Counted from the first letter of the stretch, positions 1 through 8,173 are shown. The stretch is DNA of 64,000 nucleotides from Bacilli bacterium (GCA_900772415.1 CAAHEC010000022.1:1-64000), one strand, 5' to 3'. The notes: a model not told the origin generated them from the sequence alone. Program-made: numbers and translations.

Positions 1-71
1 GCATAACCTGCTACCATTACTAAAAGTAGTGCTAAACATCCTACAAATATTTTATTTCTTGTTTTATCCAC
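1..71 (-). CDS. N-terminus of an exported or membrane protein (cut by window edge)
   Basis: Only the first 23 or so codons are inside the window. The start is read as GTG at 71..69 because a clear GGAGG lies seven bases upstream; a TTG two bases away hits a stop soon. The peptide begins DKTRNK and continues with a hydrophobic run (FVGCLALLLVMVAGYA), which is a signal peptide or membrane anchor. Product unknown. It is separated from the rpsP-khpA operon by a terminator, so it is transcribed on its own. Confidence 0.6.
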   Translation of the reverse strand, partial: MDKTRNKIFVGCLALLLVMVAGY

Positions 72-167
72 AATTATTCCTCCTTACCTTTACTTTCTAC
101 ATGTTTATAATAACATGTACCCCCCCCCGGTCAAGTTTTTTGAAAAATTGTGGAAAACAAATGTCAA

Positions 168-190
168 GAAAAAAAAGCATTTTTAATGCT
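168..190 (-). terminator. Intrinsic terminator of rpsP-khpA
   Basis: On the minus strand the stem AGCATT-AAA-AATGCT is followed by a run of eight T. It lies three bases after the khpA stop codon. Confidence 0.85.
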
Positions 191-192
191 CT

Positions 193-441
193 TTAGTATG
201 AATCAATATTAATATTTACTCTTTTATTTCCATTTATATATGAACTTGCTTGAACAATAGTTCTTAATGCATTAGCAATTTTTCCCTGTCTACCAATTAC
301 TTTTCCAGCTTGATCTTCTGGAACCATTATTTGAATTATTATTTCATCTTCTTTTTCGCTAGGGAACTCTTTAACAGTAACTAATTCCGCATCATCAACT
401 AATTGTTCAACAATGGTTTTTGTTAGTTCTACTAATTTCAT
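193..441 (-). CDS. khpA: KhpA, KH-domain RNA-binding protein
   Basis: 82 residues, the usual KhpA (YlqC) length, made of one KH domain. The RNA-binding GxxG loop is GRQG at residues 50-53, preceded by KVI and followed by KIANALR. In Firmicutes KhpA works with KhpB as a small RNA chaperone affecting cell elongation and division. It starts two bases after the rpsP stop, so the two are co-transcribed and probably translationally coupled, the same order as in Bacillus and Streptococcus. ylqD, rimM and trmD do not follow; a terminator does. Family assignment is secure; the role here is inferred from relatives. Confidence 0.95.
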   Translation of the reverse strand: MKLVELTKTIVEQLVDDAELVTVKEFPSEKEDEIIIQIMVPEDQAGKVIGRQGKIANALRTIVQASSYINGNKRVNINIDSY

Positions 442-443
442 AA

Positions 444-716
444 TTATTTACCTTGCTTTTCTTTAGCAAATTTAGACATGATACCAGCTTTAGAAAATAT
501 ATTTTTAACTGTATCAGTTGGAGTTGCTCCATTTTTTAGCCATTTCATTGCAACTTCTTCATTTATTTTTGTTTCAGCCGGATTTAATAATGGATTATAT
601 GTTCCAATAACCTCAATAAATCTTCCATCTCTTGGACTTCTTGAATCAGCCGCAACTATACGATAGAAAGGTTGTTTTTTAGCTCCCATTCTTTTTAATC
701 TTAATTTAACTGCCAT
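444..716 (-). CDS. rpsP: 30S ribosomal protein S16
   Basis: 90 residues, typical of bacterial S16. The N-terminus VKLRLKRMGAKKQPFYRIV and the following RSPRDGRFIEVIGTYNP are hallmark S16 sequence. S16 binds 16S rRNA in the 30S body and is needed for assembly. The start is preceded by AAGGAGG. It heads the rpsP-khpA operon under a near-consensus promoter at 744-772. Nothing is unusual in the protein. Confidence 0.98.
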   Translation of the reverse strand: MAVKLRLKRMGAKKQPFYRIVAADSRSPRDGRFIEVIGTYNPLLNPAETKINEEVAMKWLKNGATPTDTVKNIFSKAGIMSKFAKEKQGK

Positions 717-743
717 AATATATTCCTCCTTAAATACAACATA

Positions 744-772
744 ATTTTATCATAGTAATTAATGTGTGTCAA
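744..772 (-). promoter_or_regulatory. SigA promoter of rpsP-khpA
   Basis: On the minus strand TTGACA (772..767) and TAAAAT (749..744) are separated by 17 bases, followed by a short leader and AAGGAGG before rpsP. Confidence 0.85.
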
Positions 773-803
773 CCATTTTTGTTAACATCTATTTTATTTT
801 AAT

Positions 804-829
804 TTAAAAAGGATTCTAAATAAAATCCT
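804..829 (-). terminator. Terminator at the 3' end of cotE
   Basis: The minus-strand stem AGGATT-loop-AATCCT is followed by TTTTT and overlaps the last codons and stop of cotE. Confidence 0.65.
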
Positions 830-1331
830 CTTTAACTTCTTCATCAATTGTTTTTTCAACTTCTTCGTCATCATCAATAGTATCCCATGGCTCTTCATCT
901 TCTTCTATTGCTATTTTAACTTTTTCATCATTAACAACTTCAACTCCTAATTCTTTTTCTATATCAAATTCTACTACATCATCTTTTATACTAACATTGC
1001 TACATGTTGGTTGCTTTAATGCTCTAACAATTATGTCACTTCCAGAAAGTGAAGTTCCATCTTTGGTTTTTACAGAAACATTTTCACTATATGATATATT
1101 TTTAGTGGCAACTGCCGTTTTTTTATCATCATCATATGAATACCAAATATTAACATCAAAATTACCATCTATTAAAACCTTATCATTGTTAGTAGTACCC
1201 TTAAACTCGTGATTGATTACCCAACACCCTAGTATGGTATTGGCATTATGTTCAACTAAAATATTATAGGTATTTTTAAAGTGTTTTTTACCCTTTCCTA
1301 TTATCGCTTTAGTAACTATTTCCTTAAACAT
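816..1331 (-). CDS. cotE: CotE, outer spore-coat morphogenetic protein
   Basis: 171 residues against about 180 in Bacillus subtilis. The N-terminal EIVTKAIIGKGKKHFKN, the central TILGCWVINHEFKG and the segment VNIWYSYDDDKKTAVAT match the CotE family; the last 35 residues are strongly acidic, as in CotE. In Bacillus, CotE assembles under SpoIVA around the forespore and recruits the outer coat in the mother cell. The gene is monocistronic with a strong GGAGGGG site. A sequence resembling a mother-cell sigma promoter lies just upstream. I assign the family from sequence pattern alone. The finding argues that the organism makes endospores. Confidence 0.88.
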   Translation of the reverse strand: MFKEIVTKAIIGKGKKHFKNTYNILVEHNANTILGCWVINHEFKGTTNNDKVLIDGNFDVNIWYSYDDDKKTAVATKNISYSENVSVKTKDGTSLSGSDIIVRALKQPTCSNVSIKDDVVEFDIEKELGVEVVNDEKVKIAIEEDEEPWDTIDDDEEVEKTIDEEVKEDFI

Positions 1332-1350
1332 TAGAATCCCCTCCTCACAT

Positions 1351-1377
1351 TAATTTATGATTAAAGCACAAAAATGT
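1351..1377 (-). promoter_or_regulatory. Possible mother-cell (SigK/SigE-like) promoter of cotE
   Basis: On the minus strand AC (1377..1376), 16 bases, then CATAAATTA (1359..1351) fits the SigK pattern AC-N16-CATAnnnTA and partly the SigE -10. It lies close to the cotE ribosome site. Short motifs in A+T-rich DNA can arise by chance. Confidence 0.4.
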
Positions 1378-1435
1378 TTACTTTTTTTCTTTTATTTATT
1401 ATAATATTTCAAAAAAAGGAGATGTTATACATATT

Positions 1436-1834
1436 ATGGAACATAATTATGAAGAAAAAGAAATAATATCAGAGGTAAAAGAAAATTTTGAAATCGATGA
1501 TGAAACAATAGAAAAAGTTCTAAATGATTTCAAAAAACTAGGCATAAAAGAAGATGAATTTTTAAGAGATTTAACTTCATTTGTCGTTTGGAAGAAAGTA
1601 TCATTAGCAATAAATAAAGCTGCAAGAGGTTTTTTAAATATTGCTTGTAAAGAAGAATTTTCTTATGAAGAAAGTGAGCAAGAAGCTATAGAATACTATG
1701 CAAATGAAAATATGATTTTTTCAGAAAAACACGCAAATCTACTTAAAGACGGTGAACAATATTTAGATGATAAATTCAATTATTTTAGTGGTTTATATGA
1801 TGATGAAGTTAACTACATAAAAAATAGACATTAA
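1436..1834 (+). CDS. Uncharacterised acidic 132-residue protein
   Basis: I do not recognise a family. The protein is acidic and predicted mostly helical, with no signal peptide or membrane segment, one cysteine (IACKEE) and a single basic patch in the middle (WKKVSLAINKAARG). An AAAGGAG site precedes the ATG by about ten bases. A TATAAT with TTTACT 17 bases upstream lies at about 1378-1406, so it is probably expressed in vegetative cells. It is divergent from cotE, sharing about 100 bp, and ends in its own terminator. A cytoplasmic role is likely; nothing more can be said. Confidence 0.75.
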   Translation: MEHNYEEKEIISEVKENFEIDDETIEKVLNDFKKLGIKEDEFLRDLTSFVVWKKVSLAINKAARGFLNIACKEEFSYEESEQEAIEYYANENMIFSEKHANLLKDGEQYLDDKFNYFSGLYDDEVNYIKNRH

Positions 1835-1855
1835 TAACAATGTCTATTTTTTTAT
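1820..1855 (+). terminator. Terminator between convergent genes
   Basis: The stem AAATAGACATT and AATGTCTATTT flanks a short loop and ends in a T run. It can also serve the convergent ytxH-like gene. Confidence 0.85.
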
Positions 1856-2253
1856 TCTTCTTCTAATTTTTCTAAAACTTTTTTAGTCATTTCTATTGTT
1901 TTTTCTTTTAATTCTGAAGCAGCTTTTTCAATTTTAGGAGTTGCTTTTTCCTTTGCATAAGAAACTAAATCTTCAGCATGTTTTTTTAATTCACTAGCTT
2001 TTTTCTTAGCTATTTTTAAAGCTTTTTCTTTATTAAGATCTTTCATTTCTTCTATTATTTCAGTAGTTTTAGAAGTTATAGTATCTCTTACTTCTATAAT
2101 ATCTATTTCTTTTGCTTTACTAATTAAATCTTCTGCTTTAATCTTTAAAGCCTCTCTAGTTTCTTTACCAGACTTAGGTGCAAATAAAACTCCTGCTAAA
2201 GCTCCAAATAAAGCACCTAAAATAAATTTTGATTTATTACTCTTCTTCATCAT
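1852..2253 (-). CDS. ytxH: YtxH-family membrane-anchored protein
   Basis: 133 residues. A single hydrophobic helix at about 9-26 (FILGALFGALAGVLFAPKSG) is the YtxH domain signature, including the APKSGKETR turn. The rest is a long lysine- and glutamate-rich amphipathic helix, likely coiled coil. In Bacillus YtxH is a general-stress protein of unknown function, encoded with ytxG. Here too it follows a ytxG-like gene, overlapping it by 17 bases. The second methionine gives an equally plausible start. Family call is good, function unknown. Confidence 0.85.
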   Translation of the reverse strand: MMKKSNKSKFILGALFGALAGVLFAPKSGKETREALKIKAEDLISKAKEIDIIEVRDTITSKTTEIIEEMKDLNKEKALKIAKKKASELKKHAEDLVSYAKEKATPKIEKAASELKEKTIEMTKKVLEKLEEE

Positions 2254-2548
2254 TAACCTCCAATTTTTCTTCCTTTTTCTGTTTTCTTTTTTTAAATATT
2301 CCTTTTATAAAAAGTATTATAGAATCGGTTACTACTTCAGTTAAGGCTGATAGTTTATCCGTTACAACATCAACAATATTAAAAATACCATTTAATGATT
2401 TAACCTTTTCGTTAGCATCATCTACGATACTTTCTACTTTATTCATTGTTTTTATAACTTTAACACAAATTACAATAAGTAGTGTTATTAGTATACATAA
2501 TAGTATATAAATTAAAATCGGTAAATATTCACTTAAAAACGTTTGCAT
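2237..2548 (-). CDS. ytxG: YtxG-like (DUF948-type) membrane protein
   Basis: 103 residues with one membrane helix at about 8-30, then a coiled-coil-like stretch (VESIVDDANEKVKSLNGIFN) and a short basic-acidic tail. This is the layout of DUF948/YtxG proteins, although it is shorter than Bacillus YtxG. It overlaps the next gene by 17 bases and the previous gene by one base, so it sits in a tight three-gene operon. The assignment rests on layout and the ytxH partner rather than on strong motifs. Confidence 0.65.
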   Translation of the reverse strand: MQTFLSEYLPILIYILLCILITLLIVICVKVIKTMNKVESIVDDANEKVKSLNGIFNIVDVVTDKLSALTEVVTDSIILFIKGIFKKRKQKKEEKLEVNDEEE

Positions 2549-3426
2549 TACTCTTCACTACCTTCTTTCTGGTACATAGAGTCAATTAAATTAAATAAAT
2601 CTTGTTCTTTTGTATCATCATCGTCGTCATCATCTAAGTTTTCTTTTTTTATAATATCTTGTTTACTATCTTTGATATCATTTAATTTTTTTCGTTCTTT
2701 ATCAACATCAATTTCTTTAAAGTTGATATTTGGTAATATCATATCATCATCGTCTTCTTCTTTTACTAAAACGCTTTCTTTTTCTATAATTTTCTTGCTT
2801 TTTTCTCTAGAAAGTTCTTTTTCTTCTTTTTCCATATCTTTTTCAGCTTCTTCTATGGTTTTCTTACTTAAGCGTTTCATGGTATCTTCTAACTCATTAT
2901 CTATTCCATAAGCCTTTTTTCTAACTGAATCTAACGATACTTCTTCATACTTTACTTTCTCTTTTTTCTCCTCTTCTTTTATAGTATTTCCTTCACTATC
3001 TAATAATCCATATATAGGAGATATTATAGGACTAGGTTTAAACTTTTTAGTTTCCTCTTTTCTTTTACTTCCTTGGTATAAAACTTTTTTAGGTTCTTCT
3101 TTTATTTGCTTTTCAAATAAAGGTTCTGGTCTTACTTTAGAAACAGCAAAATCATCATCATCAAATTGAGGAAACTTAAACTCTGCTTCTTTTTTTTGTA
3201 CTCTAGATTTAATTTCGCCTGATTCCTCTTTTACCTCAGAAACATCTTCGAAATATAATTCTTCTATATCTTGAGTTTTAGGCAGTTTTTTTTCTTCCTT
3301 TTCTATTTCTTTTTCTATTTCTTTTTTACTATCTTTCTTTATTGCTGCCTTAGGCTTTTTAACACTTTCTTCTTCATCATCAAATAAAAAACTTTTCATT
3401 TTATTTAATTTGCTTTTCAATCCCAT
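2548..3426 (-). CDS. Highly charged cytoplasmic protein with an SPIISPIYG motif
   Basis: 292 residues, rich in Lys, Glu and Asp, with no membrane segment and long stretches expected to be disordered or coiled coil. Acid clusters such as DDEEE near residue 17 and DDDDDDD near residue 270 stand out. The one conspicuous low-charge island is FKPSPIISPIYGLLDSEG at about 128-146, which looks like a docking motif or the core of a small fold. It heads the operon with the YtxG- and YtxH-like proteins and overlaps ytxG by one base. I do not recognise a named family. A scaffold at the membrane is a guess from the neighbours. Confidence 0.7.
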   Translation of the reverse strand: MGLKSKLNKMKSFLFDDEEESVKKPKAAIKKDSKKEIEKEIEKEEKKLPKTQDIEELYFEDVSEVKEESGEIKSRVQKKEAEFKFPQFDDDDFAVSKVRPEPLFEKQIKEEPKKVLYQGSKRKEETKKFKPSPIISPIYGLLDSEGNTIKEEEKKEKVKYEEVSLDSVRKKAYGIDNELEDTMKRLSKKTIEEAEKDMEKEEKELSREKSKKIIEKESVLVKEEDDDDMILPNINFKEIDVDKERKKLNDIKDSKQDIIKKENLDDDDDDDTKEQDLFNLIDSMYQKEGSEE

Positions 3427-3443
3427 GATATTTACACCATCCT

Positions 3444-4166
3444 TTATTCTTCACTAGAATTAGTAGTATCCGAATTAGTATCTTCATTAGTTGTCTTTTT
3501 TTCCTCGAGCTTTATTTCTTCTTCCTTAACTTCGGTACTATCTTTTTCATCGTACTTATCATATTCTTTTATATATTCCAAAAAGTTACCCTTTTTTTCT
3601 TTATTATTAAATAATTTATATACTTCCTCTTTCGAGTCTAAGTTACCAGATTCATACATTTTTTTAAGTAAAGAATCATTATAATCTAAGCTTGATAAAA
3701 TATAACTAATATCAATTATCGCATCATCTAGTGACGATTTATCAACATACGATTCTATTTTAGCATAATTATACACCATTTGAACATATAATTTTTTATT
3801 AGACTCTTTAATTTTAATATATCCCTTTTTATTATTGTTATTAATTTTCTTAGATAATAATATCTTCTTATCTTCTTTATAGTCTAATTTAGACTTGTAA
3901 TAATAACTAACAACATCAACATATAAATAATATTTATTACCATTTCTTTCTAAAATATCATTATAATCATTTGAATAAATAGTTTTAATACCATATGGGG
4001 CATAATATTTATACCCCTTTCCAATTCTATTATAATTTTTAATATTTAAAGATAGTATCTTATCCATCTTTTCTTCATAGTTATAATTATCTATTCTAGT
4101 TATAGAACATCCAGATAGCATAACTAAAACGAAAAGTAACAAAAAAAACTTTTTCAACTGATTCAC
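3444..4166 (-). CDS. Uncharacterised lipoprotein
   Basis: 240 residues with a lipoprotein signal: basic MNQLKK, a hydrophobic stretch, and lipobox LSGC at residues 18-21, so it should be acylated and held on the outer face of the membrane. The mature part is rich in Tyr, Lys and Asn. The last 40 residues are low-complexity, Glu/Lys/Thr-rich. It lies 17 bases upstream of the charged SPIISPIYG protein and likely begins that operon. No family recognised. Confidence 0.75.
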   Translation of the reverse strand: MNQLKKFFLLLFVLVMLSGCSITRIDNYNYEEKMDKILSLNIKNYNRIGKGYKYYAPYGIKTIYSNDYNDILERNGNKYYLYVDVVSYYYKSKLDYKEDKKILLSKKINNNNKKGYIKIKESNKKLYVQMVYNYAKIESYVDKSSLDDAIIDISYILSSLDYNDSLLKKMYESGNLDSKEEVYKLFNNKEKKGNFLEYIKEYDKYDEKDSTEVKEEEIKLEEKKTTNEDTNSDTTNSSEE

Positions 4167-4222
4167 CTACCTTGTAAATATTATAACAAAAAAATAATAA
4201 AAGGTAAAATATTTTATAATAA

Positions 4223-4855
4223 TTAGTCTTTATGCGCCACTAATTTACATATTCTAACACCTTTGCTATTAAACTTAGACTCATATTCAGTCAAAACGTT
4301 ATCAGGGTCATTTTCACTTAATAAATCAAGTGTTACATAATCAAGTGTATATCCATATGTACTAAGCGAAGATATAGAATAAGAAAACAAATTAATATTA
4401 TCCGTTTTTTGAATAATTTCTTTCTTGAATTTAAAGATATTGTCATACTTTTCTAAAAACAAATGTGACGTAAGTCTTCTTTTTGCATGTCTTTTCTTTG
4501 GCCAAGGATCAGAAAAATTAAGATATATAGTGTTTATTTCCTTATAAAATATATCTTCTATATAATTCGCATCTAACCTTATTAATTTTAAATTAGGTAT
4601 ATCTTCATTTTCTAATTTTTGAACCGCTCTTACTATTACACTATCAAACATTTCAATTCCAATAAAATTAATATCTTTATTTTTCTTTGCCATTCCAATT
4701 ATAAAATTACCTTTTCCCATACCTATTTCTATATTAATTGGATTATTATTCTTAAAAAGAGAATTCCATTTTCCTTTATAATCATATGGATTTAACACAA
4801 TATATTTAGAATTATTTATTATATCTTTTGCATTTTTTACATTTTTAAGTCTCAT
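4223..4855 (-). CDS. trmB: tRNA (guanine-N7)-methyltransferase
   Basis: 210 residues from the chosen start. TrmB makes m7G46 in tRNA using S-adenosylmethionine. The SAM-binding motif is IEIGMGKGNF and the catalytic signature is NFSDPWPKKRHAKRRL. I choose the ATG at 4855, not the one six codons earlier, because AAGGTGA sits four bases before it and because the family starts MRLR or similar. The gene stands alone between the lipoprotein gene and dut. Confidence 0.95.
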   Translation of the reverse strand: MRLKNVKNAKDIINNSKYIVLNPYDYKGKWNSLFKNNNPINIEIGMGKGNFIIGMAKKNKDINFIGIEMFDSVIVRAVQKLENEDIPNLKLIRLDANYIEDIFYKEINTIYLNFSDPWPKKRHAKRRLTSHLFLEKYDNIFKFKKEIIQKTDNINLFSYSISSLSTYGYTLDYVTLDLLSENDPDNVLTEYESKFNSKGVRICKLVAHKD

Positions 4856-4906
4856 AAAATCACCTTCTATCATATTATCATTATGAGTTATTTAAGTCAA
4901 TTAATA

Positions 4907-4942
4907 AAAAAATACAGGCAAATTTGAGCCTGTATTTTTTAA
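4907..4942 (-). terminator. Terminator after dut
   Basis: The minus-strand stem AATACAGGC and GCCTGTATT is followed by a T run and overlaps the dut stop. It is symmetrical enough to work on both strands. Confidence 0.88.
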
Positions 4943-5388
4943 TTTGTTCCAGTAGAACCAAAACCATTTTCTCCTCTTTTTGTTTCATTTAAATCATCTA
5001 CTTCATTAAATAAACCTTTAACATATGGGGTTATAACAAGTTGAGCTATCCTTTCATAAGGATCTATTTCTTTTACCTCATTTGTATGATTATGAAGTGC
5101 TACCATTATTTCTCCACGATAATCAGAGTCTATAACGCCCACTTTGTTTGCAGGTGCAAGACCTCTCTTAGTCGCAAGCCCACTTCTTGCATATATTAAT
5201 CCAGCATACCCTAAAGGAATTTCCATAGCAATTCCAGTCTTAACAAGCTTTGTCTCCCCGGGATTAAAACTTATTTTTTCACTAGATGATGAATATAAGT
5301 CACACCCTGCAGCGAAATCCGTTGCATAACTAGGTATTTTGGCATTACTAGATAACTTTTTTATGTTTATTTTTTCACTTTTTATCAT
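4939..5388 (-). CDS. dut: Deoxyuridine 5'-triphosphate nucleotidohydrolase
   Basis: 149 residues, a trimeric all-beta dUTPase. All five motifs are visible: AAGCDLYSS, YARSGLATKRG, GVIDSDYRGEI, ERIAQLVI and the glycine-rich C-terminal arm RGENGFGSTG. It converts dUTP to dUMP, giving dTMP precursor and keeping uracil out of DNA. It follows nrdG by two bases, so nrdD, nrdG and dut form one deoxynucleotide operon ending in a strong terminator. Confidence 0.97.
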   Translation of the reverse strand: MIKSEKINIKKLSSNAKIPSYATDFAAGCDLYSSSSEKISFNPGETKLVKTGIAMEIPLGYAGLIYARSGLATKRGLAPANKVGVIDSDYRGEIMVALHNHTNEVKEIDPYERIAQLVITPYVKGLFNEVDDLNETKRGENGFGSTGTN

Positions 5389-5390
5389 AA

Positions 5391-5903
5391 TTATACTCCT
5401 ACTATCTCTTCTTCTTTTAATAATACTACTTCACCTTTTTTTAGTGATTTTTTTACATCTATTACTCTTTGATTAGAAGAACCTCTCCATTTTAGTCTAA
5501 AATCATGTAATTCATCTATATATCTTCCGTCTACTAACACATCTATATAATTTAATACTTCTTTATCTTTTAAATCCTTATCAAATAAGAAACCTGACCA
5601 TACCCAAATAGTTTTGTTTGGAAATTTTTCCTTAAATTTTTTAGCTAGCTTTAAAGTTGCTCTTATATTATTTGGATGCATAGGCTCTCCTCCCAATATA
5701 GATAATCCAACAATATAATCATTATTAGATAAATCAATTATTTGATTAATCGTTTCATCAGTAAATAAATTACCATCTTTAAAACTCCATGTTTCAGGAT
5801 TAAAACAATTTTTACAATGAAAAGCACATCCCTGCATGAATATAGATACTCTAACACCTGGACCGTTTGATATATCCATTTTTCTTATTTTGTTATATCT
5901 CAT
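5391..5903 (-). CDS. nrdG: Anaerobic ribonucleotide reductase activating protein
   Basis: 170 residues, a radical-SAM enzyme. The cluster-binding cysteines are C26, C30 and C33 in CAFHCKNC, preceded by the usual DISNGPGVRVSIFMQG. NrdG uses SAM and a 4Fe-4S cluster to generate the glycyl radical on NrdD. It starts two bases after the nrdD stop. Oxygen-sensitive chemistry fits an anaerobe. No unusual feature. Confidence 0.97.
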   Translation of the reverse strand: MRYNKIRKMDISNGPGVRVSIFMQGCAFHCKNCFNPETWSFKDGNLFTDETINQIIDLSNNDYIVGLSILGGEPMHPNNIRATLKLAKKFKEKFPNKTIWVWSGFLFDKDLKDKEVLNYIDVLVDGRYIDELHDFRLKWRGSSNQRVIDVKKSLKKGEVVLLKEEEIVGV

Positions 5904-5905
5904 AA

Positions 5906-8059
5906 TTATGCATCCTTATTATCAATATGTATTACTCTTTCTTTAATTTCTTGAGTTCTTCCTTTATTCCAGAAGTTTGTTCCTATATATCCACAAGTTC
6001 TTCTTGCAACATTTAATTTATCATGATCTCTATTACCACAGTTTGGACAATACCATTCTAAATCATCGTCTAAAAGAATTTCTCCTTCATAACCACATTC
6101 TTGACAATAATCAGACTTAGTATTTAATTCTGCATACATGATATTATCATAAATAAACTTAATAACTTCCATAACAGCATCTAAGTTGTTAGTTAAATTA
6201 GGAGTTTCAATATAACTTATAGCACCACCAGGTGAAAGAGCTTGAAACTTACTTTCTAGTTTTAATTTAGTAAACGCATCTATCTCTTCAAATACAGGTA
6301 CATGATATGAATTTGTAATATAATCTCTATCAGTAATTCCTTTAATTCTTCCAAAACGCTCTCTTAGACACTTTGCAAATTTATAAGTTGTAGATTCAAT
6401 TGGAGTTCCGTATACACTATAATCAATATCTTCTTCACTTTTCCATTTATTACAAGCAGCATTTAGTCTTTTCATTACTTCAAGACCAAATTCTTCTGCC
6501 TTACCACCATCTGTATGAGAATGTCCAGTCATATATTTAACGCATTCATAAAGTCCCGCATATCCAAGTGATATAGTTGAATAACCATGATGTAATAACT
6601 CGTGAATACTTTCTCCTTTACCTAATCTTGCAAGTGCTCCGTGTTGCCATAAAATAGGTGCAACATCACTAGTTACCTTAGATAATCTTTTATGCCTTGC
6701 TTGAAGTGCTCTATGACATAATTCTAATCTCTCATCCATAATCTTCCAGAATAAATCCATATCCTTATCAGATGATAATGCAGCATCAACTAAGTTAATT
6801 GTAACAACACCTTGATTAAATCTTCCATAATATTTTGGTTTTCCATTAGAATCAACATAAGGAGTTAAAAATGATCTGCATCCCATGCAAGGAAAGCACT
6901 GTCCATTTCCGTTTTTATCAACTTTTAATTTCTTCATTATTTTTTCCGAAATGTAATCTGGAACCATACGTTTAGCTGTACATTTAGCAGCAAGTTCCGT
7001 TAAATAGTAGTATTTTCCATCTTTTTTAATATTATCTTCTTCAAGCACATATAAAAGCTTAGGAAAAGCTGGAGTTATATAAACACCTTTTTCATTTTTC
7101 ATTCCTAAAATACGTTGTTTTAAAACCTCTTCTATTATTAAAGCAAGTTCATCTTTATATTCTTCTGTTTCACCTAAATACATGCAAACTGACAAAAATG
7201 GAGCCTGACCATTAGTTGTTGTCATTGAATTTATTTGATATTGAAAAGTTTGAACACCATCAGTTATTTCTTTTGTTAAATCCTCTTTAGCATATTTTTT
7301 ACAATCTTCTAACTTAAATTTTCTTTTTTTATACTTTTCTAAATAACGATTATAGCTTTCTCTTACAAATGGTGCTAAATGAGTAAGAGTTATAGTACAT
7401 CCTCCATACTGACTTGATGATACCGCTGTTATAAGTTGTGTTGCAATAGTCATAGCTGTTAAAAAGCGATGAGGCTTTTCAATCATAACACCGTTTATAT
7501 TAGTACCATTTTGAAGCATATCTTCTAAATTTATTAAATCACAATTATGTAGTGCATTTTGTGCAAAATAATCCATATCATGAAAATGAATTATACCTTC
7601 ATCATGAGCTTTTACGATATCCTCAGGAAGTAAAAATCTTCTTGAAATATCCGTTGATGTTATACCTGCTATGTAGTCTCTTTGCGTAGTAACAACTTTT
7701 GCATTTTTATTAGAATTTTCTGTATTCCAATATTCACTTTCTCCATCTATTAATTCCTTTATAGATAAATCTGTTGTATTACTTCTTCTTACTAATTCTC
7801 TAGTATATCTATATGTTATATACTCTTTTGCTAAAGCAAACTTATTTAAAGCCATTAATCTAACTTCTATTATATCTTGAATGTCTTCAACTAACATTCT
7901 TTTTTTCTTAAGTCCCTCAATATATTTAATGATGTTTTTTATTTGAACATCAGTTACTCTGTCTTCTTCTGGAACTTCTTCATTTGCTTTTTTGATTGCT
8001 ATTTCTATTTTTTCTGGACAGTAATCCACTATATGTCCATCTCTTTTAACTATTTTCAT
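5906..8059 (-). CDS. nrdD: Anaerobic ribonucleoside-triphosphate reductase
   Basis: 717 residues, normal for class III reductase. The N-terminal 90 or so residues (VKRDGHIVDYCPEKIEIAI onward) form an ATP cone for allosteric control. The C-terminus carries the zinc site CQECGYEG and CPNCG (about 647-670) and the glycyl-radical loop RTCGYIG near residue 690. It reduces NTPs to dNTPs without oxygen. It is first in nrdD-nrdG-dut. Its promoter region is shared with a divergent Crp-type regulator and contains a perfect palindrome, suggesting control by that regulator. I do not see NrdR boxes. Confidence 0.97.
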   Translation of the reverse strand: MKIVKRDGHIVDYCPEKIEIAIKKANEEVPEEDRVTDVQIKNIIKYIEGLKKKRMLVEDIQDIIEVRLMALNKFALAKEYITYRYTRELVRRSNTTDLSIKELIDGESEYWNTENSNKNAKVVTTQRDYIAGITSTDISRRFLLPEDIVKAHDEGIIHFHDMDYFAQNALHNCDLINLEDMLQNGTNINGVMIEKPHRFLTAMTIATQLITAVSSSQYGGCTITLTHLAPFVRESYNRYLEKYKKRKFKLEDCKKYAKEDLTKEITDGVQTFQYQINSMTTTNGQAPFLSVCMYLGETEEYKDELALIIEEVLKQRILGMKNEKGVYITPAFPKLLYVLEEDNIKKDGKYYYLTELAAKCTAKRMVPDYISEKIMKKLKVDKNGNGQCFPCMGCRSFLTPYVDSNGKPKYYGRFNQGVVTINLVDAALSSDKDMDLFWKIMDERLELCHRALQARHKRLSKVTSDVAPILWQHGALARLGKGESIHELLHHGYSTISLGYAGLYECVKYMTGHSHTDGGKAEEFGLEVMKRLNAACNKWKSEEDIDYSVYGTPIESTTYKFAKCLRERFGRIKGITDRDYITNSYHVPVFEEIDAFTKLKLESKFQALSPGGAISYIETPNLTNNLDAVMEVIKFIYDNIMYAELNTKSDYCQECGYEGEILLDDDLEWYCPNCGNRDHDKLNVARRTCGYIGTNFWNKGRTQEIKERVIHIDNKDA

Positions 8060-8116
8060 TTAATACTCCTACCTTTCTACTATCAAGATAAATATATCAC
8101 AATTACAATTTTATTT

Positions 8117-8136
8117 ATTGTTGCATTTGCAACAAT
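8117..8136. promoter_or_regulatory. Perfect 20-bp palindrome, candidate operator
   Basis: The sequence reads ATTGTTGCA-TT-TGCAACAAT: nine-base arms around two bases. It lies between nrdD and the Crp-type regulator. The right arm contains TTGCAA, which serves as the -35 of the regulator promoter. Size and symmetry suit a Crp/Fnr dimer, although it matches neither the classic Crp nor the Fnr consensus. Confidence 0.65.
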
Positions 8137-8155
8137 ATTAAAAAAATGATATTAT
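8127..8155 (+). promoter_or_regulatory. Promoter of the Crp-type regulator
   Basis: TTGCAA (8127-8132), 17 bases, TATTAT (8150-8155). The -35 is inside the palindrome, so a bound regulator would block it, consistent with autorepression. Confidence 0.6.
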
Positions 8156-8173
8156 TTTACTGAGAGGTGTAAA

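Noticed and set aside
120..128. Run of nine C in A+T-rich DNA
   Set aside because: Could be a phase-variable tract, but it is outside any coding frame and upstream of no clear promoter element; may be an assembly or chance feature.
2229..2911. Ser/Phe-rich open frames opposite the ytxG and charged-protein genes
   Set aside because: They mirror Glu/Lys-rich codons of the real genes and have no signals.
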